From NCBI GenBank assembly GCA_025642075.2, contig JAODUO010000426.1:606001-670000 (forward strand): a stretch of 64,000 nt of DNA. The letters are read 5' to 3'. The notes beneath the pieces are model-generated. The model saw only the letters and a program-made list of their open reading frames with translations. It was not told the DNA's origin and did no database searches. The stretch is from Ridgeia piscesae. Its lineage: Eukaryota; Annelida; Polychaeta; Sabellida; Siboglinidae. This document shows positions 47,885 through 59,962 of this stretch, piece after piece. The position numbers and the translations under genes are program-made. Positions within the stretch are counted from its first letter, which is position 1. Every line of letters begins with the position of its first letter.

Positions 47885-48310
47885 TGCAGGCCTGTGTGAC
47901 AAGGTGACAGGTATGTTTGACAATGTGACATGTCTGTTAGTCATTAGACAAGGTGGCAGGCCTGTGTGACAAGATGATAGCTCTGTGTGACAGTGTGACA
48001 GGGTTTTGTGACAAGGTAACATTTTTGTGTGACAATATGGTAGGCCTATATGACAAGACGACAGGTCTGTGTGACAAGGTGACTGGTATGTTTGACAATA
48101 TGACATGTTTGTTAGTCGTCAGACAAGGCAGCTTGCCTATGTGACAAGATGACAGGTCTGTACGACAAGGTGTCAGGTCTGTGTGACAAGTGTCAAGTCT
48201 GTGTGACAAGGTAACATTTTTGTGTGACAATATGGCAGGCTATGTGACAAGATGACAAGTCTCGGAGGTCTGTGTGACAAGATGACAAAGATCTATGTGA
48301 CAAGGCAACA
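47885..48310. repeat. GTGTGACAAGRTGACAGG minisatellite with ~177-bp higher-order period
   Basis: Short blocks around TGTGTGACAAGGTGACAGGT recur, and a larger unit containing GGTATGTTTGACAATRTGAC and TTAGTCRTYAGACAAGGC repeats after about 177 bp (47910 and 48087). It passes directly into the 54-bp array. Confidence 0.8.
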
Positions 48311-48320
48311 AATCGACACC

Positions 48321-49284
48321 AAGCAAGATACAACCTCAAGAGATGACATGTTATTACAGATGCCTGGCACACTCAAGCAAGATACAAAAACAAGAGATGA
48401 CATGTTCTTACAGATGCCTGACACACTCGAGCAAGATACAAAAACGAGATGACATGTTATTACAGATGCCTGGCACACTCAAGCAAGATACAAACACAAG
48501 AGATGACATGTTATTACAAATGCCTGACACACTCAAGCAAGATACAAACACAAGAGATGACATGTTATTACAAATGCCTGACACACTCAAGCAAGATACA
48601 AACACGAGAGATGACATGTTATTAAAGATGCCTGGCACACTCAAGCAAGATACAAACACAAGAGAAGACATGTTATTAAAAGATGCCTGACACACTCAAG
48701 CAAGATACAAACACAAGAGATGACCTGTTTTTAAACAGATCCCTTGGCACACTCAAGCAATATATAAACACGAGAGATGACCTGTTATTAAAGATGCCTG
48801 GCACACTCAAGCAAGATACAAACACAAGAGATGACATGTTATTACAGATGCCTGACACACTCAAGCAAGATACAAACACAAGAGATGACATGTTATTAAA
48901 CAGATCCCTTGGCACACTCAATAAAGATTGCAAAACAAGAGAGGATTGAAGATGCCTGGTATAACAAGATAAAAACAAGAGAAATATTATTACAGATTAT
49001 TCACTCAAGTAAAGGGTTTACATAAAAGAGATGACATTTTATTAAGTGTTTGGCACAAAGTTTGTTACTAAAAAAGATTTTAAACAGATTACAAATGCCT
49101 GGCACACTCAAGCAAGATACAAACACAAGAGATGACAAAAAATTGTTATTACAGATGCCTGACACACTCAAGCAAGATAAAAAACAAGAGATGACATGTT
49201 ATTACAGATGCCTGACAGTGACACACTCAAGCAAGATACAAACACAAGAGATGACATGTTATTACAGATGCCTGACACACTCAA
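48321..49284. repeat. 54-bp minisatellite, left part
   Basis: Units contain GATACAAACACAAGAGATGA, CATGTTATTACAGATGCCTG and ACACACTCAAGCAA (54 bp, 18 codons). The right end of this block is noisier, with partial units near 48930-49090. The array resumes at 53550, so the CR1-like element split it. Confidence 0.93.
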
Positions 49285-49856
49285 TTAGATTGGCGGGAAA
49301 ATTGGCGATGTAGAGGATTGAAATTGGTGGTGTATAAATTTGAAAAACAAGCGGAAATATTGATTGATAAGTATTATTCTTGTGTTAAGGTTATTCATAA
49401 AGTGGTACTGGACATATATTGAGTAGTAGTTTTGGTTAAAGTTTGTTAGTTAACAGTATTTTTGAACAGATTAGTATAGTGGGTGATAATAGGGTAATCT
49501 AGGCTTCGACAAATTGTAAACAAGATTGAGCAAATCTCTTTATTTGATATAGTATATAAGAGATAAAGCAATAAGAGTAACAACTACATATGTAAGATAA
49601 AACTGTGAATAGGTATCATTGTTATTAAAAATAAACAAGCGTTTTAGTAGGAAACCCTTGTTTGTTTATATAGGTAGTGTCCAACGTTTCCGCTAGGGAA
49701 CGGTACCAGTACAGACTAAACTTATTGTTCATGGTAGCATAGGTAGAAAGTTGTTTATAACATAAAGTGTGCTGCAGTTGCTGTACACAATAAACAAACA
49801 GTCTTTGTAAAGACTAAGTTGGTTTAAACTAAGAGTTGATTTTGACAAATCGTAAT

Positions 49857-50923
49857 ATGGCACCTGGCAAGCGGCAAGTGAAGGCAAGGAGGCACTTGGT
49901 GTGTAACCACTGCCACAGCTTGGTGGATTTTGCCGTATCGGGGTGCGGAAAAACTTGGTCAGAGACAACGGAGGAAGGTTTACGTTCCAATGTTTAGGGT
50001 GTTGGAAAGTGGACTGTCTGACAGCAGAGTTAGCTAGGCTAACGGATATTGTGAAGGGATGCAGAGTGGAGGGAGGGTGATTGCAAGGACAACAAATGGA
50101 GAAAGAACAACAGGAAACATGACATGCAGGAAGGTGACAGGGGAGAAAGTGAAAAGTAGAGAAGGGGGGAAACAAGGGGACAGGAGATGAGAGGAGTAGA
50201 TGCGACAGGAGGTAAGACGAATGGAAGAAAGGAAGTGAGAGGTGATGTGACCAAACGGAAGTCAATAACAAGGACGATGACAGGAAGAAAAGAGACCGGA
50301 AAGAAAGGAACAACAGAGAAAGCGGCAGGGGGAAAAGTCAGCAACCAGGGAGATGCAAAACGGAGGAGCTACTCTGAAGCAGTGATCGGGGGGGCATTGA
50401 GAACAGAAAGGGTATTTATGGGAGACTCCATTTTGCGAAAGACAGACAGGACATTAAGCAAAGGAGAAGACGTTGTTGTTTGTCTTCCGGGGGCTAGGAT
50501 AGAGCATGTGACTGAACGGGTAGAGAACGTATTGGGGCATGGCCAAGGGGAGTCTATATTAGTACATGTAGGGACGAACAATGCAGACAGGGATGGAACA
50601 ACCAGGATAGTAAAGAAATACAGAGAGTTGGTAGAGACACTGAAGAAGACGAGAGTTGAACAGATCATACTCTCGGGAATCTTGCCAGTGATGGGGGAAG
50701 GGGAACAACATTTAGAAATTGCAAGAGGATGGCAATTAACGGACTATTAGAGCAGATGTGTGAAGAAGGAGTTGGATTTGTAGATTTGTGGGGAAATTTT
50801 GTTGGTAAAGAAGATATGTTTATGAGAGATGGCCTCCATCTAAGCGGAAAGGGCGCAGCAGTGTTCTCCGAGAACCTTCTTCGATCGATGAATAATGGAA
50901 CAGGTTGCAACTTTTTAAACTAG
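49857..50923 (+). pseudogene. CR1-like ORF1: zinc-finger plus SGNH esterase, frameshifted
   Basis: ATG at 49857 opens MAPGKRQVKARRHLVCNHCH with a CxxC knuckle. A frame change near 49975 is needed to continue into FTFQCLGCWKVDCLTAELAR, giving a second CxxC pair as in the PHD-like fingers of CR1 ORF1. A basic linker follows, then an esterase: VFMGDSILR (GDS nucleophile block at 50421), ILVHVGTNN, and, after another frameshift near 50725, RDGLHLSGKGAAVFSENLL with the Asp-His block (50828). The stop is at 50921-50923. All three SGNH blocks are present but not in one frame. Confidence 0.85.
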
Positions 50924-53445
50924 TTTCGCAGGGGGGATACACAGAGAAGCCAAATACTAGAGGCATAGATAAAGATAGCAAAAAGACATCAGCAAAGAAC
51001 AGCCTGGAAAGCCCTACAGAATTTGGTTATAAATGTGTTTGTTTAAATGCAAGGAGCATAGTAAACAAAAGAAATGATCTAAACATTATGGTAGAAGATA
51101 TTGACCCTCACATAATAGGTATAACTGAATCTTGGGCCACACCCGATATATCAGATGCCGAATTAGGAATGACAGGGTATGTAATGTTTAGGAAAGATAG
51201 ATTAGGAAGAAGGGGAGGAGGAGTTATTTTATATATTAAAGAATCCATCCAAGCTTATGAAATAAAATTAGAAAAAGAAGCAGAATGTGAAGAAGCTGTC
51301 TGGTGTAACATAGTTACAGGAAAGTCAACATTAACTGTTGGGTTAGTGTATCGGAGTCCAAACATAAGCATGGAAGAGAATGAAAAAATAAATAACGCTA
51401 TCAAAGAAGTGAGTAAACAGGACTGTATTATTATGGGGGATTTTAACCATAGGCATATACAGTGGACATCTCTACAGAGTACCGGGAGAGAGGATCAAGA
51501 GTTTTTAAATTTAGTACAAGATAGTTTCCTTTCTCAACATGTGTTAGAAGCAACCAATGCAAATGAAGCAAATGATGTGGAAGACATATAGACATACCGG
51601 AAGTGAAGAAGACTATAGCATGTATAAAGAAGCACTTAATCAAGCTACAGCTGAAATTAGAAATTCAAAGAGAAGCTACGAACAAAAAATAGCTTTTAAT
51701 ATAAAACATGACAGCAAGAGTTTTTATGCGTATGTTCGAAGTAAACAGAAAGTTCAGGATAAGGTCGGTCCTCTAGAAGGTAGTGATGGAAACATAATAA
51801 CAGAGGGATTCTTAATGGCAGAAAACCTAAATGAGTACTTTAGTTCGGTGTTTACCAGGGAAGATATTAGTATGTTACCAGTACTTGAGACTAAGTTCGA
51901 AGGGAGAGAGTTTGACTATTTAGGACAACTAATTGTAACCCCAACAATGGTAGCTATGAAAATAAGAGATATGAAGGATAATAAATCACCTGGAGTGGAT
52001 GGGATTCCTCCCAAATTACTATTGGAAATTGTAGAACAAATCAGCATACCGCTTGCAACAGTGTTCAATTTGTCATTAGAGGAGGGAATAGTTCCGTTAG
52101 AATGGAAAGAAGCAAACATTATACCATTATTTAAAAAGGTTCGAGAAACAAGTCAGAGAACTATAGACCAGTGAGTTTGACATCAGTGATTTGCAAACTA
52201 TTAGAAAGACTAATTAAAGATAACCTGGTTGATTTTCTTGTTAAAAATAAATTGATAAACCCATCTCAACATGGGTTTTTAAAAGCGAGGTCATGCTTAA
52301 CAAATACGTTATGTTTTTTGGAAGATGTTACAAAGTGGCTAGATGAGGGATCACCAGTAGATATAATCTACTTAGATTTTAAAAAAGCCTTTGACAAAGT
52401 GCCACACCAAAGACTACTACTTAAACTAAAGGCCCATGGCATAGGAAATGGAATGATCAACTGGATAGAAAAATGGCTTATTGATAGAAGACAAAGAGTA
52501 GTAGTTGATGGGGAGGTTTCAAACTGGAAAGCGGTTTTGAGTGGAGTACCGCAGGGATCAGTACTGGGACCTATTTTATTCTTAATATATATCAATGATT
52601 TGGATGATGACATAACAAGCAAGGTGTTGAAGTTTGCGGACGACACAAAAGTGTTTAGGAAAATTAAAAGTGATGCAGATAGACAGCATTTACAAGATGA
52701 TCTTAATAAGTTGATAGAATGGTCTGAGAAGTGGCAAATGCTGTTTAATTTTGGAAAGTGTAAGTGCCTTCACACAGGACATGGGAATGAAGATGCACAA
52801 TATACAATGGGGGATACTCTACTAAATACTACCTTAAAGGAAAAGGACTTAGGGTTAACTATTAGTGCTGACATGAAGGTATCAGAGCAGTGTGGAATTG
52901 CAGCAGCGAAGGGAAACCAAATTCTTGGATTAATTAGGCGAAATATAGTGTACAAAGAAAAAGAACTAATAATACCGCTGTATAAAACAATAGTTAGGCC
53001 TCACTTAGAATATTGTATACAAGCATGGAGGCCATATCGCAAGAAGGATATTGATATGCTAGAAAGAGTACAAAGGAGAGCAACCAAAATGATACAAAAA
53101 CTCAGGAATATTAGTTATGAAATGCGTCTAAAAGAATGTGGTTTAACAACACTAGAAACCAGAAGATTGAGAGGAGATCAGATTGAGGTGTTTAAAATAT
53201 TGAATGGATATGAAAATATTGACAGAAATATTTTTTTCACAGTCAAGGAAGAGAGAAGGACTAGAGGACATGGAGTTACATTAGCAAAGAAGCAGTGTAG
53301 ACTAGATATTAGAAAATTTACATTTTCACAAAGAACAGTAAACGAATGGAACAGATTATCAGCTGATTGTGTAGGTGCTAGTAGTGTTAATATATTTAAA
53401 AATAAAATCGACATATACCTAAGACGGCGGGGTATACTTAGATAG
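50924..53445 (+). pseudogene. CR1-like ORF2: endonuclease and reverse transcriptase, disrupted
   Basis: The endonuclease part (to about 51591) shows CLNARSIVNKRNDL, GITESWA, GGGVILYIKES, LVYRSPN and IIMGDFNHRHIQW. The C-terminal S-D-H catalytic block is missing, because sequence jumps from the DSFLSQHVLE region straight into the RT linker (YRHTGSEEDYSMYKEALNQA) in another frame. RT blocks follow: DNKSPGVDGIPPKLL, then a one-base loss in an A-run near 52133-52137, then [22 protein letters not shown] (motif A, near 52375), [13 protein letters not shown] (motif B) and FADDTK (catalytic block at 52633). The thumb and C-terminal domain end at TAG 53443-53445. From 52171 the RT frame is intact for 424 codons. 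Confidence 0.92.
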
Positions 53446-53482
53446 ATAGGTTGGACTCTCGATAAGCCAAATGGCTTCCTAG

Positions 53483-53549
53483 TCCACCTGCCATCTAGAG
53501 TTGAATCTCTAGGTGGCAATCTTGTTAAATCTTGTTAAATCTTGTTAAA
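53483..53549 (+). other. CR1-like 3' end: hairpin plus three 10-bp tail repeats
   Basis: GCCATCTAGAG and CTCTAGGTGGC pair around TTGAAT, followed by three TCTTGTTAAA repeats. The same structure ends the opposite-strand copy at 19266-19330. In CR1/L2-type elements such a stem-loop and short-repeat tail is where the RT engages its template RNA (family knowledge). Confidence 0.8.
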
Positions 53550-54215
53550 GATACAAAAACAAGAGATGACATGTTATTACAGATGCCTGACAGTGACACA
53601 CTCAAGCAAGATACAAACACAAGAGATGACATGTTATTACAGATGCCTGACACACTCAAGCAAGATACAAAAACAAGAGATGACACGTTATTACAGATGC
53701 CTGACACACTCAAGCAAGATACAAACACAAGAGATGACATGTTATTACAGATGCATGACACACTCAAGCAAGATACAAAAACAAGAGATGACACGTTATT
53801 ACAGATGCCTGACACACTCAAGCAAGATACAAACACAAGAGATGACATGTTATTACAGATGCCTGACACACTCAAGCAAGATACAAACACAAGAGATGAC
53901 ATGTTATTACAGATGCCTGACACACTCAAGCAAGATACAAACACAAGAGATGACACGTTATTACAGATGCCTGACACACTCAAGCAAGATACAAACACAA
54001 GAGATGACATGTTATTACAGATGCCTGACACACTCAAGCAAGATACAAAAACAAGAGATGACACGTTATTACAGATGCCTGACACACTCAAGCAAGATAC
54101 AAACACAAGAGATGACATGTTATTACAGATGCCTGACACACTCAAGCAAGATACAGAAACAAGATTCGAGAGAAGACTATTATTACAGATGCCTGACACA
54201 GTCAGACACCACATA
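53550..54215. repeat. 54-bp minisatellite, right part
   Basis: About twelve more regular units of the 54-bp repeat, alternating ATACAAACACAAG and ATACAAAAACAAG, and GACATG and GACACG, variants. Frames open on both strands are period artefacts (18 codons per unit). Confidence 0.95.
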
Positions 54216-55710
54216 GATCAAATGTTCCCACTGATGCAGAAATAAAGTTCTGTTCTAAAGCAACGTCCAACCAGCAGCCGCATACAAAGAGCCTGTGACA
54301 CTACAGGGACATACTTATGCAACACAGTCACACACCAGGAAACAACCTTAGGGAAACATTCCACAAAAGTAAATTTCCGGAATGCATCCATAAGAGGTCT
54401 TTCCCTAGGTGACAGAAAGGGCAACATGCCATATGCAACGCTATTTGACAGACAGGTCGTTCTCTGACATTTTCAGTTCGTACATTTTAGCACTACTTTG
54501 GATGGAGATTAGCATCGGACAGGACGGGATGTTTTCACCGAACAAATGCTGAAGAGTAAATGGAACTGACAATGTTCTTGCCCAACAGGCTCTGAAGCCT
54601 GGATCAACATTACATATTCCAGAATTCATCCTGATTCTGCCCTGTGGGATTTTGTCCCGGATCCATTCTAGTGCTGTTTAACCACTCTTTAGTCTTCACA
54701 TTTTTATCATTTAACAAAGGTACAATTTTCGTTAATCCATGACATTATCCAATGCAAGCTTAAAATCCTCATGTAACCACAACTAGGCAACGATTTAAAA
54801 TAAATAGTGCAAAGTGAGATTTTGTCCTCTTCAAATTGCATATTTGTCCTATGTTATGAATCTAACGGAAGTGTTTACGATTTTACCACTTACAACTCTG
54901 AATGTCATGGCTAGAGGCCCCAGTAACAGGTAGGATAATAGAATACCTGGTAGATATACAAACTGTTGGATTTATCACTGGACCTGCTACTGTTAGCCAA
55001 TCACCTGACTATCTTTCAGCAGGTTTCAGATTTCAGATTTCAGTGGGCTGTTTATTATCAGTTGTCATCATTGGTTGAATGGATAAGGACAAGGGTGACA
55101 AGGCATTGCTGCAAATTACTCTTTGAAGTTGTCTCCATGAATACCAGTGGCTGACTTCTATGTATAGCGTAGGATAATAACGTTACTTATTTAGTTTTAG
55201 TAATACAGCATCTAACTACCAGTCCTGGCTGAAATGAATGCATTCACACACTGACACACAAACATTGTGAACAACACCAGTGGTGGTACATGCTTTTATC
55301 AAGACTATATCTCTCCATGTAAACACACAGTGCGCCATAATCATGCATGAAAAAGCAGCACCCATCCACATAAACCAATATACGGTGACAGCCTAAATTG
55401 GTTTACATGCTTTTATTCTTTTACAGCTCCTAATTTGTTGCTTGAGCTCAGCCTAAAGGCCTCGGTTTAGCGGCGTCGCAAAAAGGACATCAGATTCTCA
55501 TCGCATGAATTATTAAACCCCATCGCCAGAAGACGAGGTGGGCGGTGGACCCAGTTAACCAGGAAACCACATCCAACAGAAACTCTTACAATAAACTGGA
55601 CCAATAAACCACATCAGTCTTGTAATTTCATTTCTACAATTTTCACTGTTTACACCGCGTATTTACCCAGCTATTCAATCAGCCAGTGACGTCCTTCTTT
55701 CTGAAAAAAG
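54216..55710. other. Non-coding spacer
   Basis: No gene or element ends recognised. A CpG-containing, unique-looking stretch lies at 55440-55560. Confidence 0.4.
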
Positions 55711-56040
55711 GTTTTCTTATGAGTAATGGAAACCTAAGTACAGTATCCAGTCCTCAGGACTGTTTAACTTCAAGCCTCAGAAGAATTCACAGTTTACACT
55801 ACTCCCTGGCAGACTTGTTCAGTCAAACATTTTGACTTCTCAGGGAAGCACCCAGCCATGCTGCAATTAATGCACAAAAACTATTCATACACAAATACCA
55901 AGTAGTGTCTACTCATTCATACAGCCTAGTGAACTGGAACATGGGAGAGGAACAAAACTGGCCCAAGGGTTCACCCTGCAACATAGCATTTGAACTTGGA
56001 TTCTCGCAATAGTTGAATGTCCGATGTTTTAGCTACTGCA
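55711..56040 (-). mobile_element. tRNA-derived SINE, diverged copy
   Basis: It aligns in order with the SINE at 58598-58915: CAGTATCCAGTCCTCAGGAC versus CAGTATCCAATCCTCAGGAT, a CTCAGGGAAGCACCCAGCCA block, and a decayed promoter region near 55990-56030. The Pol III B box is no longer intact. It probably is an older member of the same family. Confidence 0.75.
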
Positions 56041-58597
56041 TATGTCCTGAGATGTCAATTCAGCTCTCTCTTCCTCACTCATGCCTTGACCAATCAACCA
56101 CACAGCGGCATGATTAGGTGGTCTTGTTAATGGTGCATCAGATTGTAAAAAAACAGGCATGAGAAAATTATGAAACACCTTCACATCCTCTCTGATTAAC
56201 TCTATACAGTGAACAAAATTTTCAAAACTCTAACTGGCACATGTGTTTGATGCCCATTGATCAGTAGAAGTTTACAAAAATGGTAACTGTGCACTCACAT
56301 GTGTTGTGAAGACATATGGCATAGAATCATTTCAACACCTGGTACACCCTTCACAAATTTCACATAAAAATTCACATTCTCCCACTAAACATACTAATTC
56401 ACCTATCAACTGCACACCAAGTTCTTCCAATTCAAATGTAAAATATCAGTCGTTTATCCTACGGTGATCTGCACCATTTTGTTTTACTAATTTCATGTGT
56501 TGTATTGCAACATTTCTATAGCAAGTGTGTCTGCTTCTGACTGTAGGAAAATACAATTCAGTTGTTAGCATTTCACAAGTATTCCACGATTTCACGAGTA
56601 TTCAATTAAATGCAGCCTTCAGCAGAACATCAGATCGACCCCAGCAGCAGAGCCAGGCCCTCTGCAGGGATCAGCCAGATATTACTTCAAGGAAATGGCT
56701 GTCCATTAATCATCATCATCATGTGGGATAATTAATTAACCCTCCCGTAAGTACGGAGTAAAGGGTCAGCGAGAATAATCTGCACTGACGCAAGTTTCAG
56801 ATATATTATATTAATCTTCATAGACACTCTGACACAGGCTGGATCTACCATGAAACTGGTAAATTAAATACGAACAAACATGGCCATGAAAAATTCAAGT
56901 AATCATGCAATGTGTCCACATTTTGAACAATGTTGACAATTACAGCGAATATGTAGCTTGCATGAGGAGCCATGTTAATCATGGCTACCCAATTATGGTG
57001 GGCTCCTCCAATTACTGCAACTGGATGTTGTTGAGAATAAAATATGACACAAGAGGACCTATGAGGCAACTCGCCGAGGTAATTAATAAACACTGACCTC
57101 TGTGTTCAATACATTTTGCTTATTTGGTAGATCCGCCATTTCTCATCTGGTGGCCTGGTGATGTAAGACCACAATAAGGTGTTTGTCTGCCATTATCTGA
57201 CCAAAGAGTACCCAGTAGAAATAGCATTATGCAGGCTGTCTGAATTTTTGTGAAAGAAAATGTAGTGTGAAGTAGAAATTATGTTTTTGTGCAGCGCAGC
57301 ATCAGAGGTGTCACATTACATCATATGACAGTCTGTGTTTATTCTGTGTACGAATTTTCGATGTCATGTGTACTAGTGGAGGTTAAAAATGCAGTGAACA
57401 TTTTGATAACAGATCTATTTAAATTTGATAAGAAATGAAGGATACATTATAATGGCTATCGATGGAAAAGCCTAATGTGGTCTTAGGCCTGGTGCATTCA
57501 TCCTACAGCTGATGCTTATGTAATCACAGAGAAATGTATGTCAACTATTGTATAGACACTTCCAACAATCAACTCATGACTGCCTCTATAATATTTAATC
57601 ATAACACAATCAACTTTTGTGCAGCGGCGCACAGCAAAGATATCATCAGTAACTAATCGTGGTTGTCACAAAAGCTGTGACCCAGTTAGTTTTGCGAAGC
57701 CTCATGTACTTACACCACATGATAACACCACACCCATGTCCATGTTTACCAAATGCTGACCAGGCAACCAGCGCAGGGAAGCGAAATGCTATATTAACTC
57801 ACTGTACTGTATGCTATGTATTTAATCAATACATTTTATATTCCTATTAGGGTAATTGTGGTACAGACTGCAGTGTTGACAATTCGGTAGATACTCGGTG
57901 ATTGCATTCTGTTAACTTGCGGCTTGGAATACATGAAGTTGTTTTCCTAGTATTCTAGTAACAACACGACAACGAGATGATACAATTATCACGCACGGAC
58001 ACGCCGGCTGGACTTTCTTCAGTCAAAGGTGAAACATCAATATTTAAAGTAGAGTCAGACATTGAACACAATTTGCAGTGTGCCATTTTGTTCCACAGAC
58101 GTATGTTCCAGTGAATGCCCCTGCCTACAGTAAAGCTGTAAATGTCATGAATAAAGATAGCCAATCCAATAGCAGCCAATCCAATAGCTGTGTACCTTTA
58201 ATAACACTAAACATGGACGCATCATGCTTGTCAAGTTATATGGCTTGAGACCTTGAGTAAATAGATTCAGTTCTGGGGGAAAAAATGTGCCTGCTGCATA
58301 CTTAGAATGATCGCGGCAAGTAAGCTGGATAGGAGTCAAGCTAACAATGTCAGAGATAAACTTACAACATAAATAAAGGGCTCAATCCAGGACATGTCCT
58401 GCACAGACTAGACACATATCCTGTTCAGAGCTACCCGGTAGTACTTAGTTAAGTCCGACTAGACCAGCTGACTCAGCCCTGAAGCAACAAAGTAGCACAC
58501 TTAATTGTGATGCTTCATCAGCTTGACCTGCATGTGCAGCCAATTGAACACATTTAATCAGTCTGGAAGAGAAGGAACTTTTCTTAGAGTTTAAAAA
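56041..58597. other. Non-coding spacer
   Basis: No coding exon recognised. Tandem ATTGG/CCAAT motifs occur at 58158-58190. Otherwise it is unremarkable AT-rich sequence. Confidence 0.4.
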
Positions 58598-58915
58598 GGT
58601 AAGTTCTTATATGGCGCAGTATCCAATCCTCAGGATTGCTCAAAGAGCTTTACACATTACTTCCCTGGTGGACCTGTTCAATCAAACACCATCTCAACTT
58701 CTCTGGGAAGCATCCAGCCAGATGCTATAATTAATGCGCGAAGGCTGCTCGTACGCATATCCACCCTAGCCAGGTACTCATTTATACAGCTGAGTGGACT
58801 GGAGCAATATAGAGTGAAAAAACTTGCCCAAGGTTTTAACACCGCAGCACAGGATTCGAACCCGGGTCCTCTTAGTCGAGAGTCCGATGCCCTACCCCTG
58901 AACCATGGCGCTCAC
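58598..58915 (-). mobile_element. tRNA-derived SINE with intact A and B boxes
   Basis: Read on the - strand, a tRNA-like head has A box TGGTTCAGGGG (58905-58895) and B box GTTCGAATCC (58861-58852). An unrelated body follows, then a tail with TAAAGCTCTTTGAGCAATCC and GCGCCATATAAGAACTTACC. The head does not fold cleanly as a functional tRNA, and a body follows it, so it is a SINE rather than a tRNA gene. A diverged copy lies at 55711-56040. Confidence 0.85.
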
Positions 58916-59924
58916 GTTTATGTAGGACTGTTTTACTAGGGCCTGTTTAATTACTTGAAAACTTAGGCCAAAGTCCGAGAAAATTAACAATTTCAATTTA
59001 CTTTTAGAGGTCCAAAATGAATGTTTGATTCAGAACAATAAAGTACATATTATGTGGAGGCATATTTTCCATATTGGTTCAATGTAACATGTGTACTTTT
59101 GCAATTGAGACACACTTATTTATGTCATTGTCCTGCATCATCAATGAAGGATGACACTGGACTGATGTCCATTTATACACGATGACGACCTCTCGACATG
59201 TTGTAAAACAGTATCATTGACACAGCAAGGATAGGTGATATTAAATTACCTATATTCTTTGTTTACACCATAATTTGCTTGTTTACTGACCAGTCTCAAC
59301 AGAAGAAGTGTGCCGCACAAATAAACATGTGTACCGAATTAATTATCTTATCATTATACCTATTGAGAATGTTGCTATAAAGCGTTACACAGATATTGCA
59401 TCTACTTACTGTGCCACTAAATCATCATAGAATGATATAGGTCATTGTTAGATCACTAGCAGAGGGGATTTCCCACGATTACCCAACATAAATCCATTTA
59501 GTGCCTGGATGTGAAACAACTGACCCAGCATGCCAGAAGGTAAGCAAACAAAATTCCAATTAGTTTATGGCCGCTGGTTGGCTTCTGTGGCTGCTCAACA
59601 CAATGAAATGTTTGCTTCAGTGACAGTGTTCAGGTCAAGTACATTTGGTCAGTTACAATTCCATGTACAGTGTACACTGTATATGTATAAGTGTAGCATA
59701 TTAGATCTAATGTACAACTGCAAGTTCTTTGCACCTTAGTCATATGCTTATCAAAAACATTTCAAAGCTGATTTGAATTGTAATGATCAACAATAATCAT
59801 TTTCAGACGCCAGTTAAAAGATAATTTTGTAGATACCTTTTCAGAACACAATATTTCAATATTTGTAAACTCACAAACACACGATACAAAATTACAAATA
59901 GCAGAACATTTCTAAAAAAATTGT

Positions 59925-59962
59925 ATTGTCATATATATAGATATATATATATATATATATAT
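59925..59962. repeat. Short TA microsatellite
   Basis: (TA)n directly at the left edge of the inverted-repeat element that follows. Confidence 0.85.

Larger units (their letters stand above)
49285..53549 (+). mobile_element. CR1-like non-LTR retrotransposon, near full length but defective
   Basis: It lies exactly between two blocks of the 54-bp minisatellite. In order: a 5'UTR (49285-49856); ORF1 with a Cys-rich finger and an SGNH/GDSL esterase domain; ORF2 with an AP-type endonuclease and reverse transcriptase; a 3'UTR hairpin (53483-53518); and three TCTTGTTAAA tail repeats (53519-53549). An esterase ORF1 and a short-repeat tail instead of poly(A) are features of the CR1/L2 lineage. Several frameshifts and an internal deletion between endonuclease and RT make it non-autonomous. 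The 3' 1.5 kb is nearly identical to the copy at 19266-20788, so the family was active fairly recently. Confidence 0.93.

Noticed and set aside
53525..54245. Repeat-protein-like frames with 18-residue periods
   Set aside because: Products of the 54-bp minisatellite; open on both strands, and the same array resumes beyond the inserted retroelement.
57716..57755. Missing MCU linking exon (40 nt, correct phase, pyrimidine-rich acceptor, GTGTAAGT donor)
   Set aside because: Phase and splice sites fit, but the peptide has no recognisable resemblance to MCU and such short matches are expected by chance in 35 kb.
58852..58915. tRNA gene on the - strand
   Set aside because: A and B boxes are present, but the cloverleaf is poor and a SINE body and tail follow, with a second degraded copy nearby.
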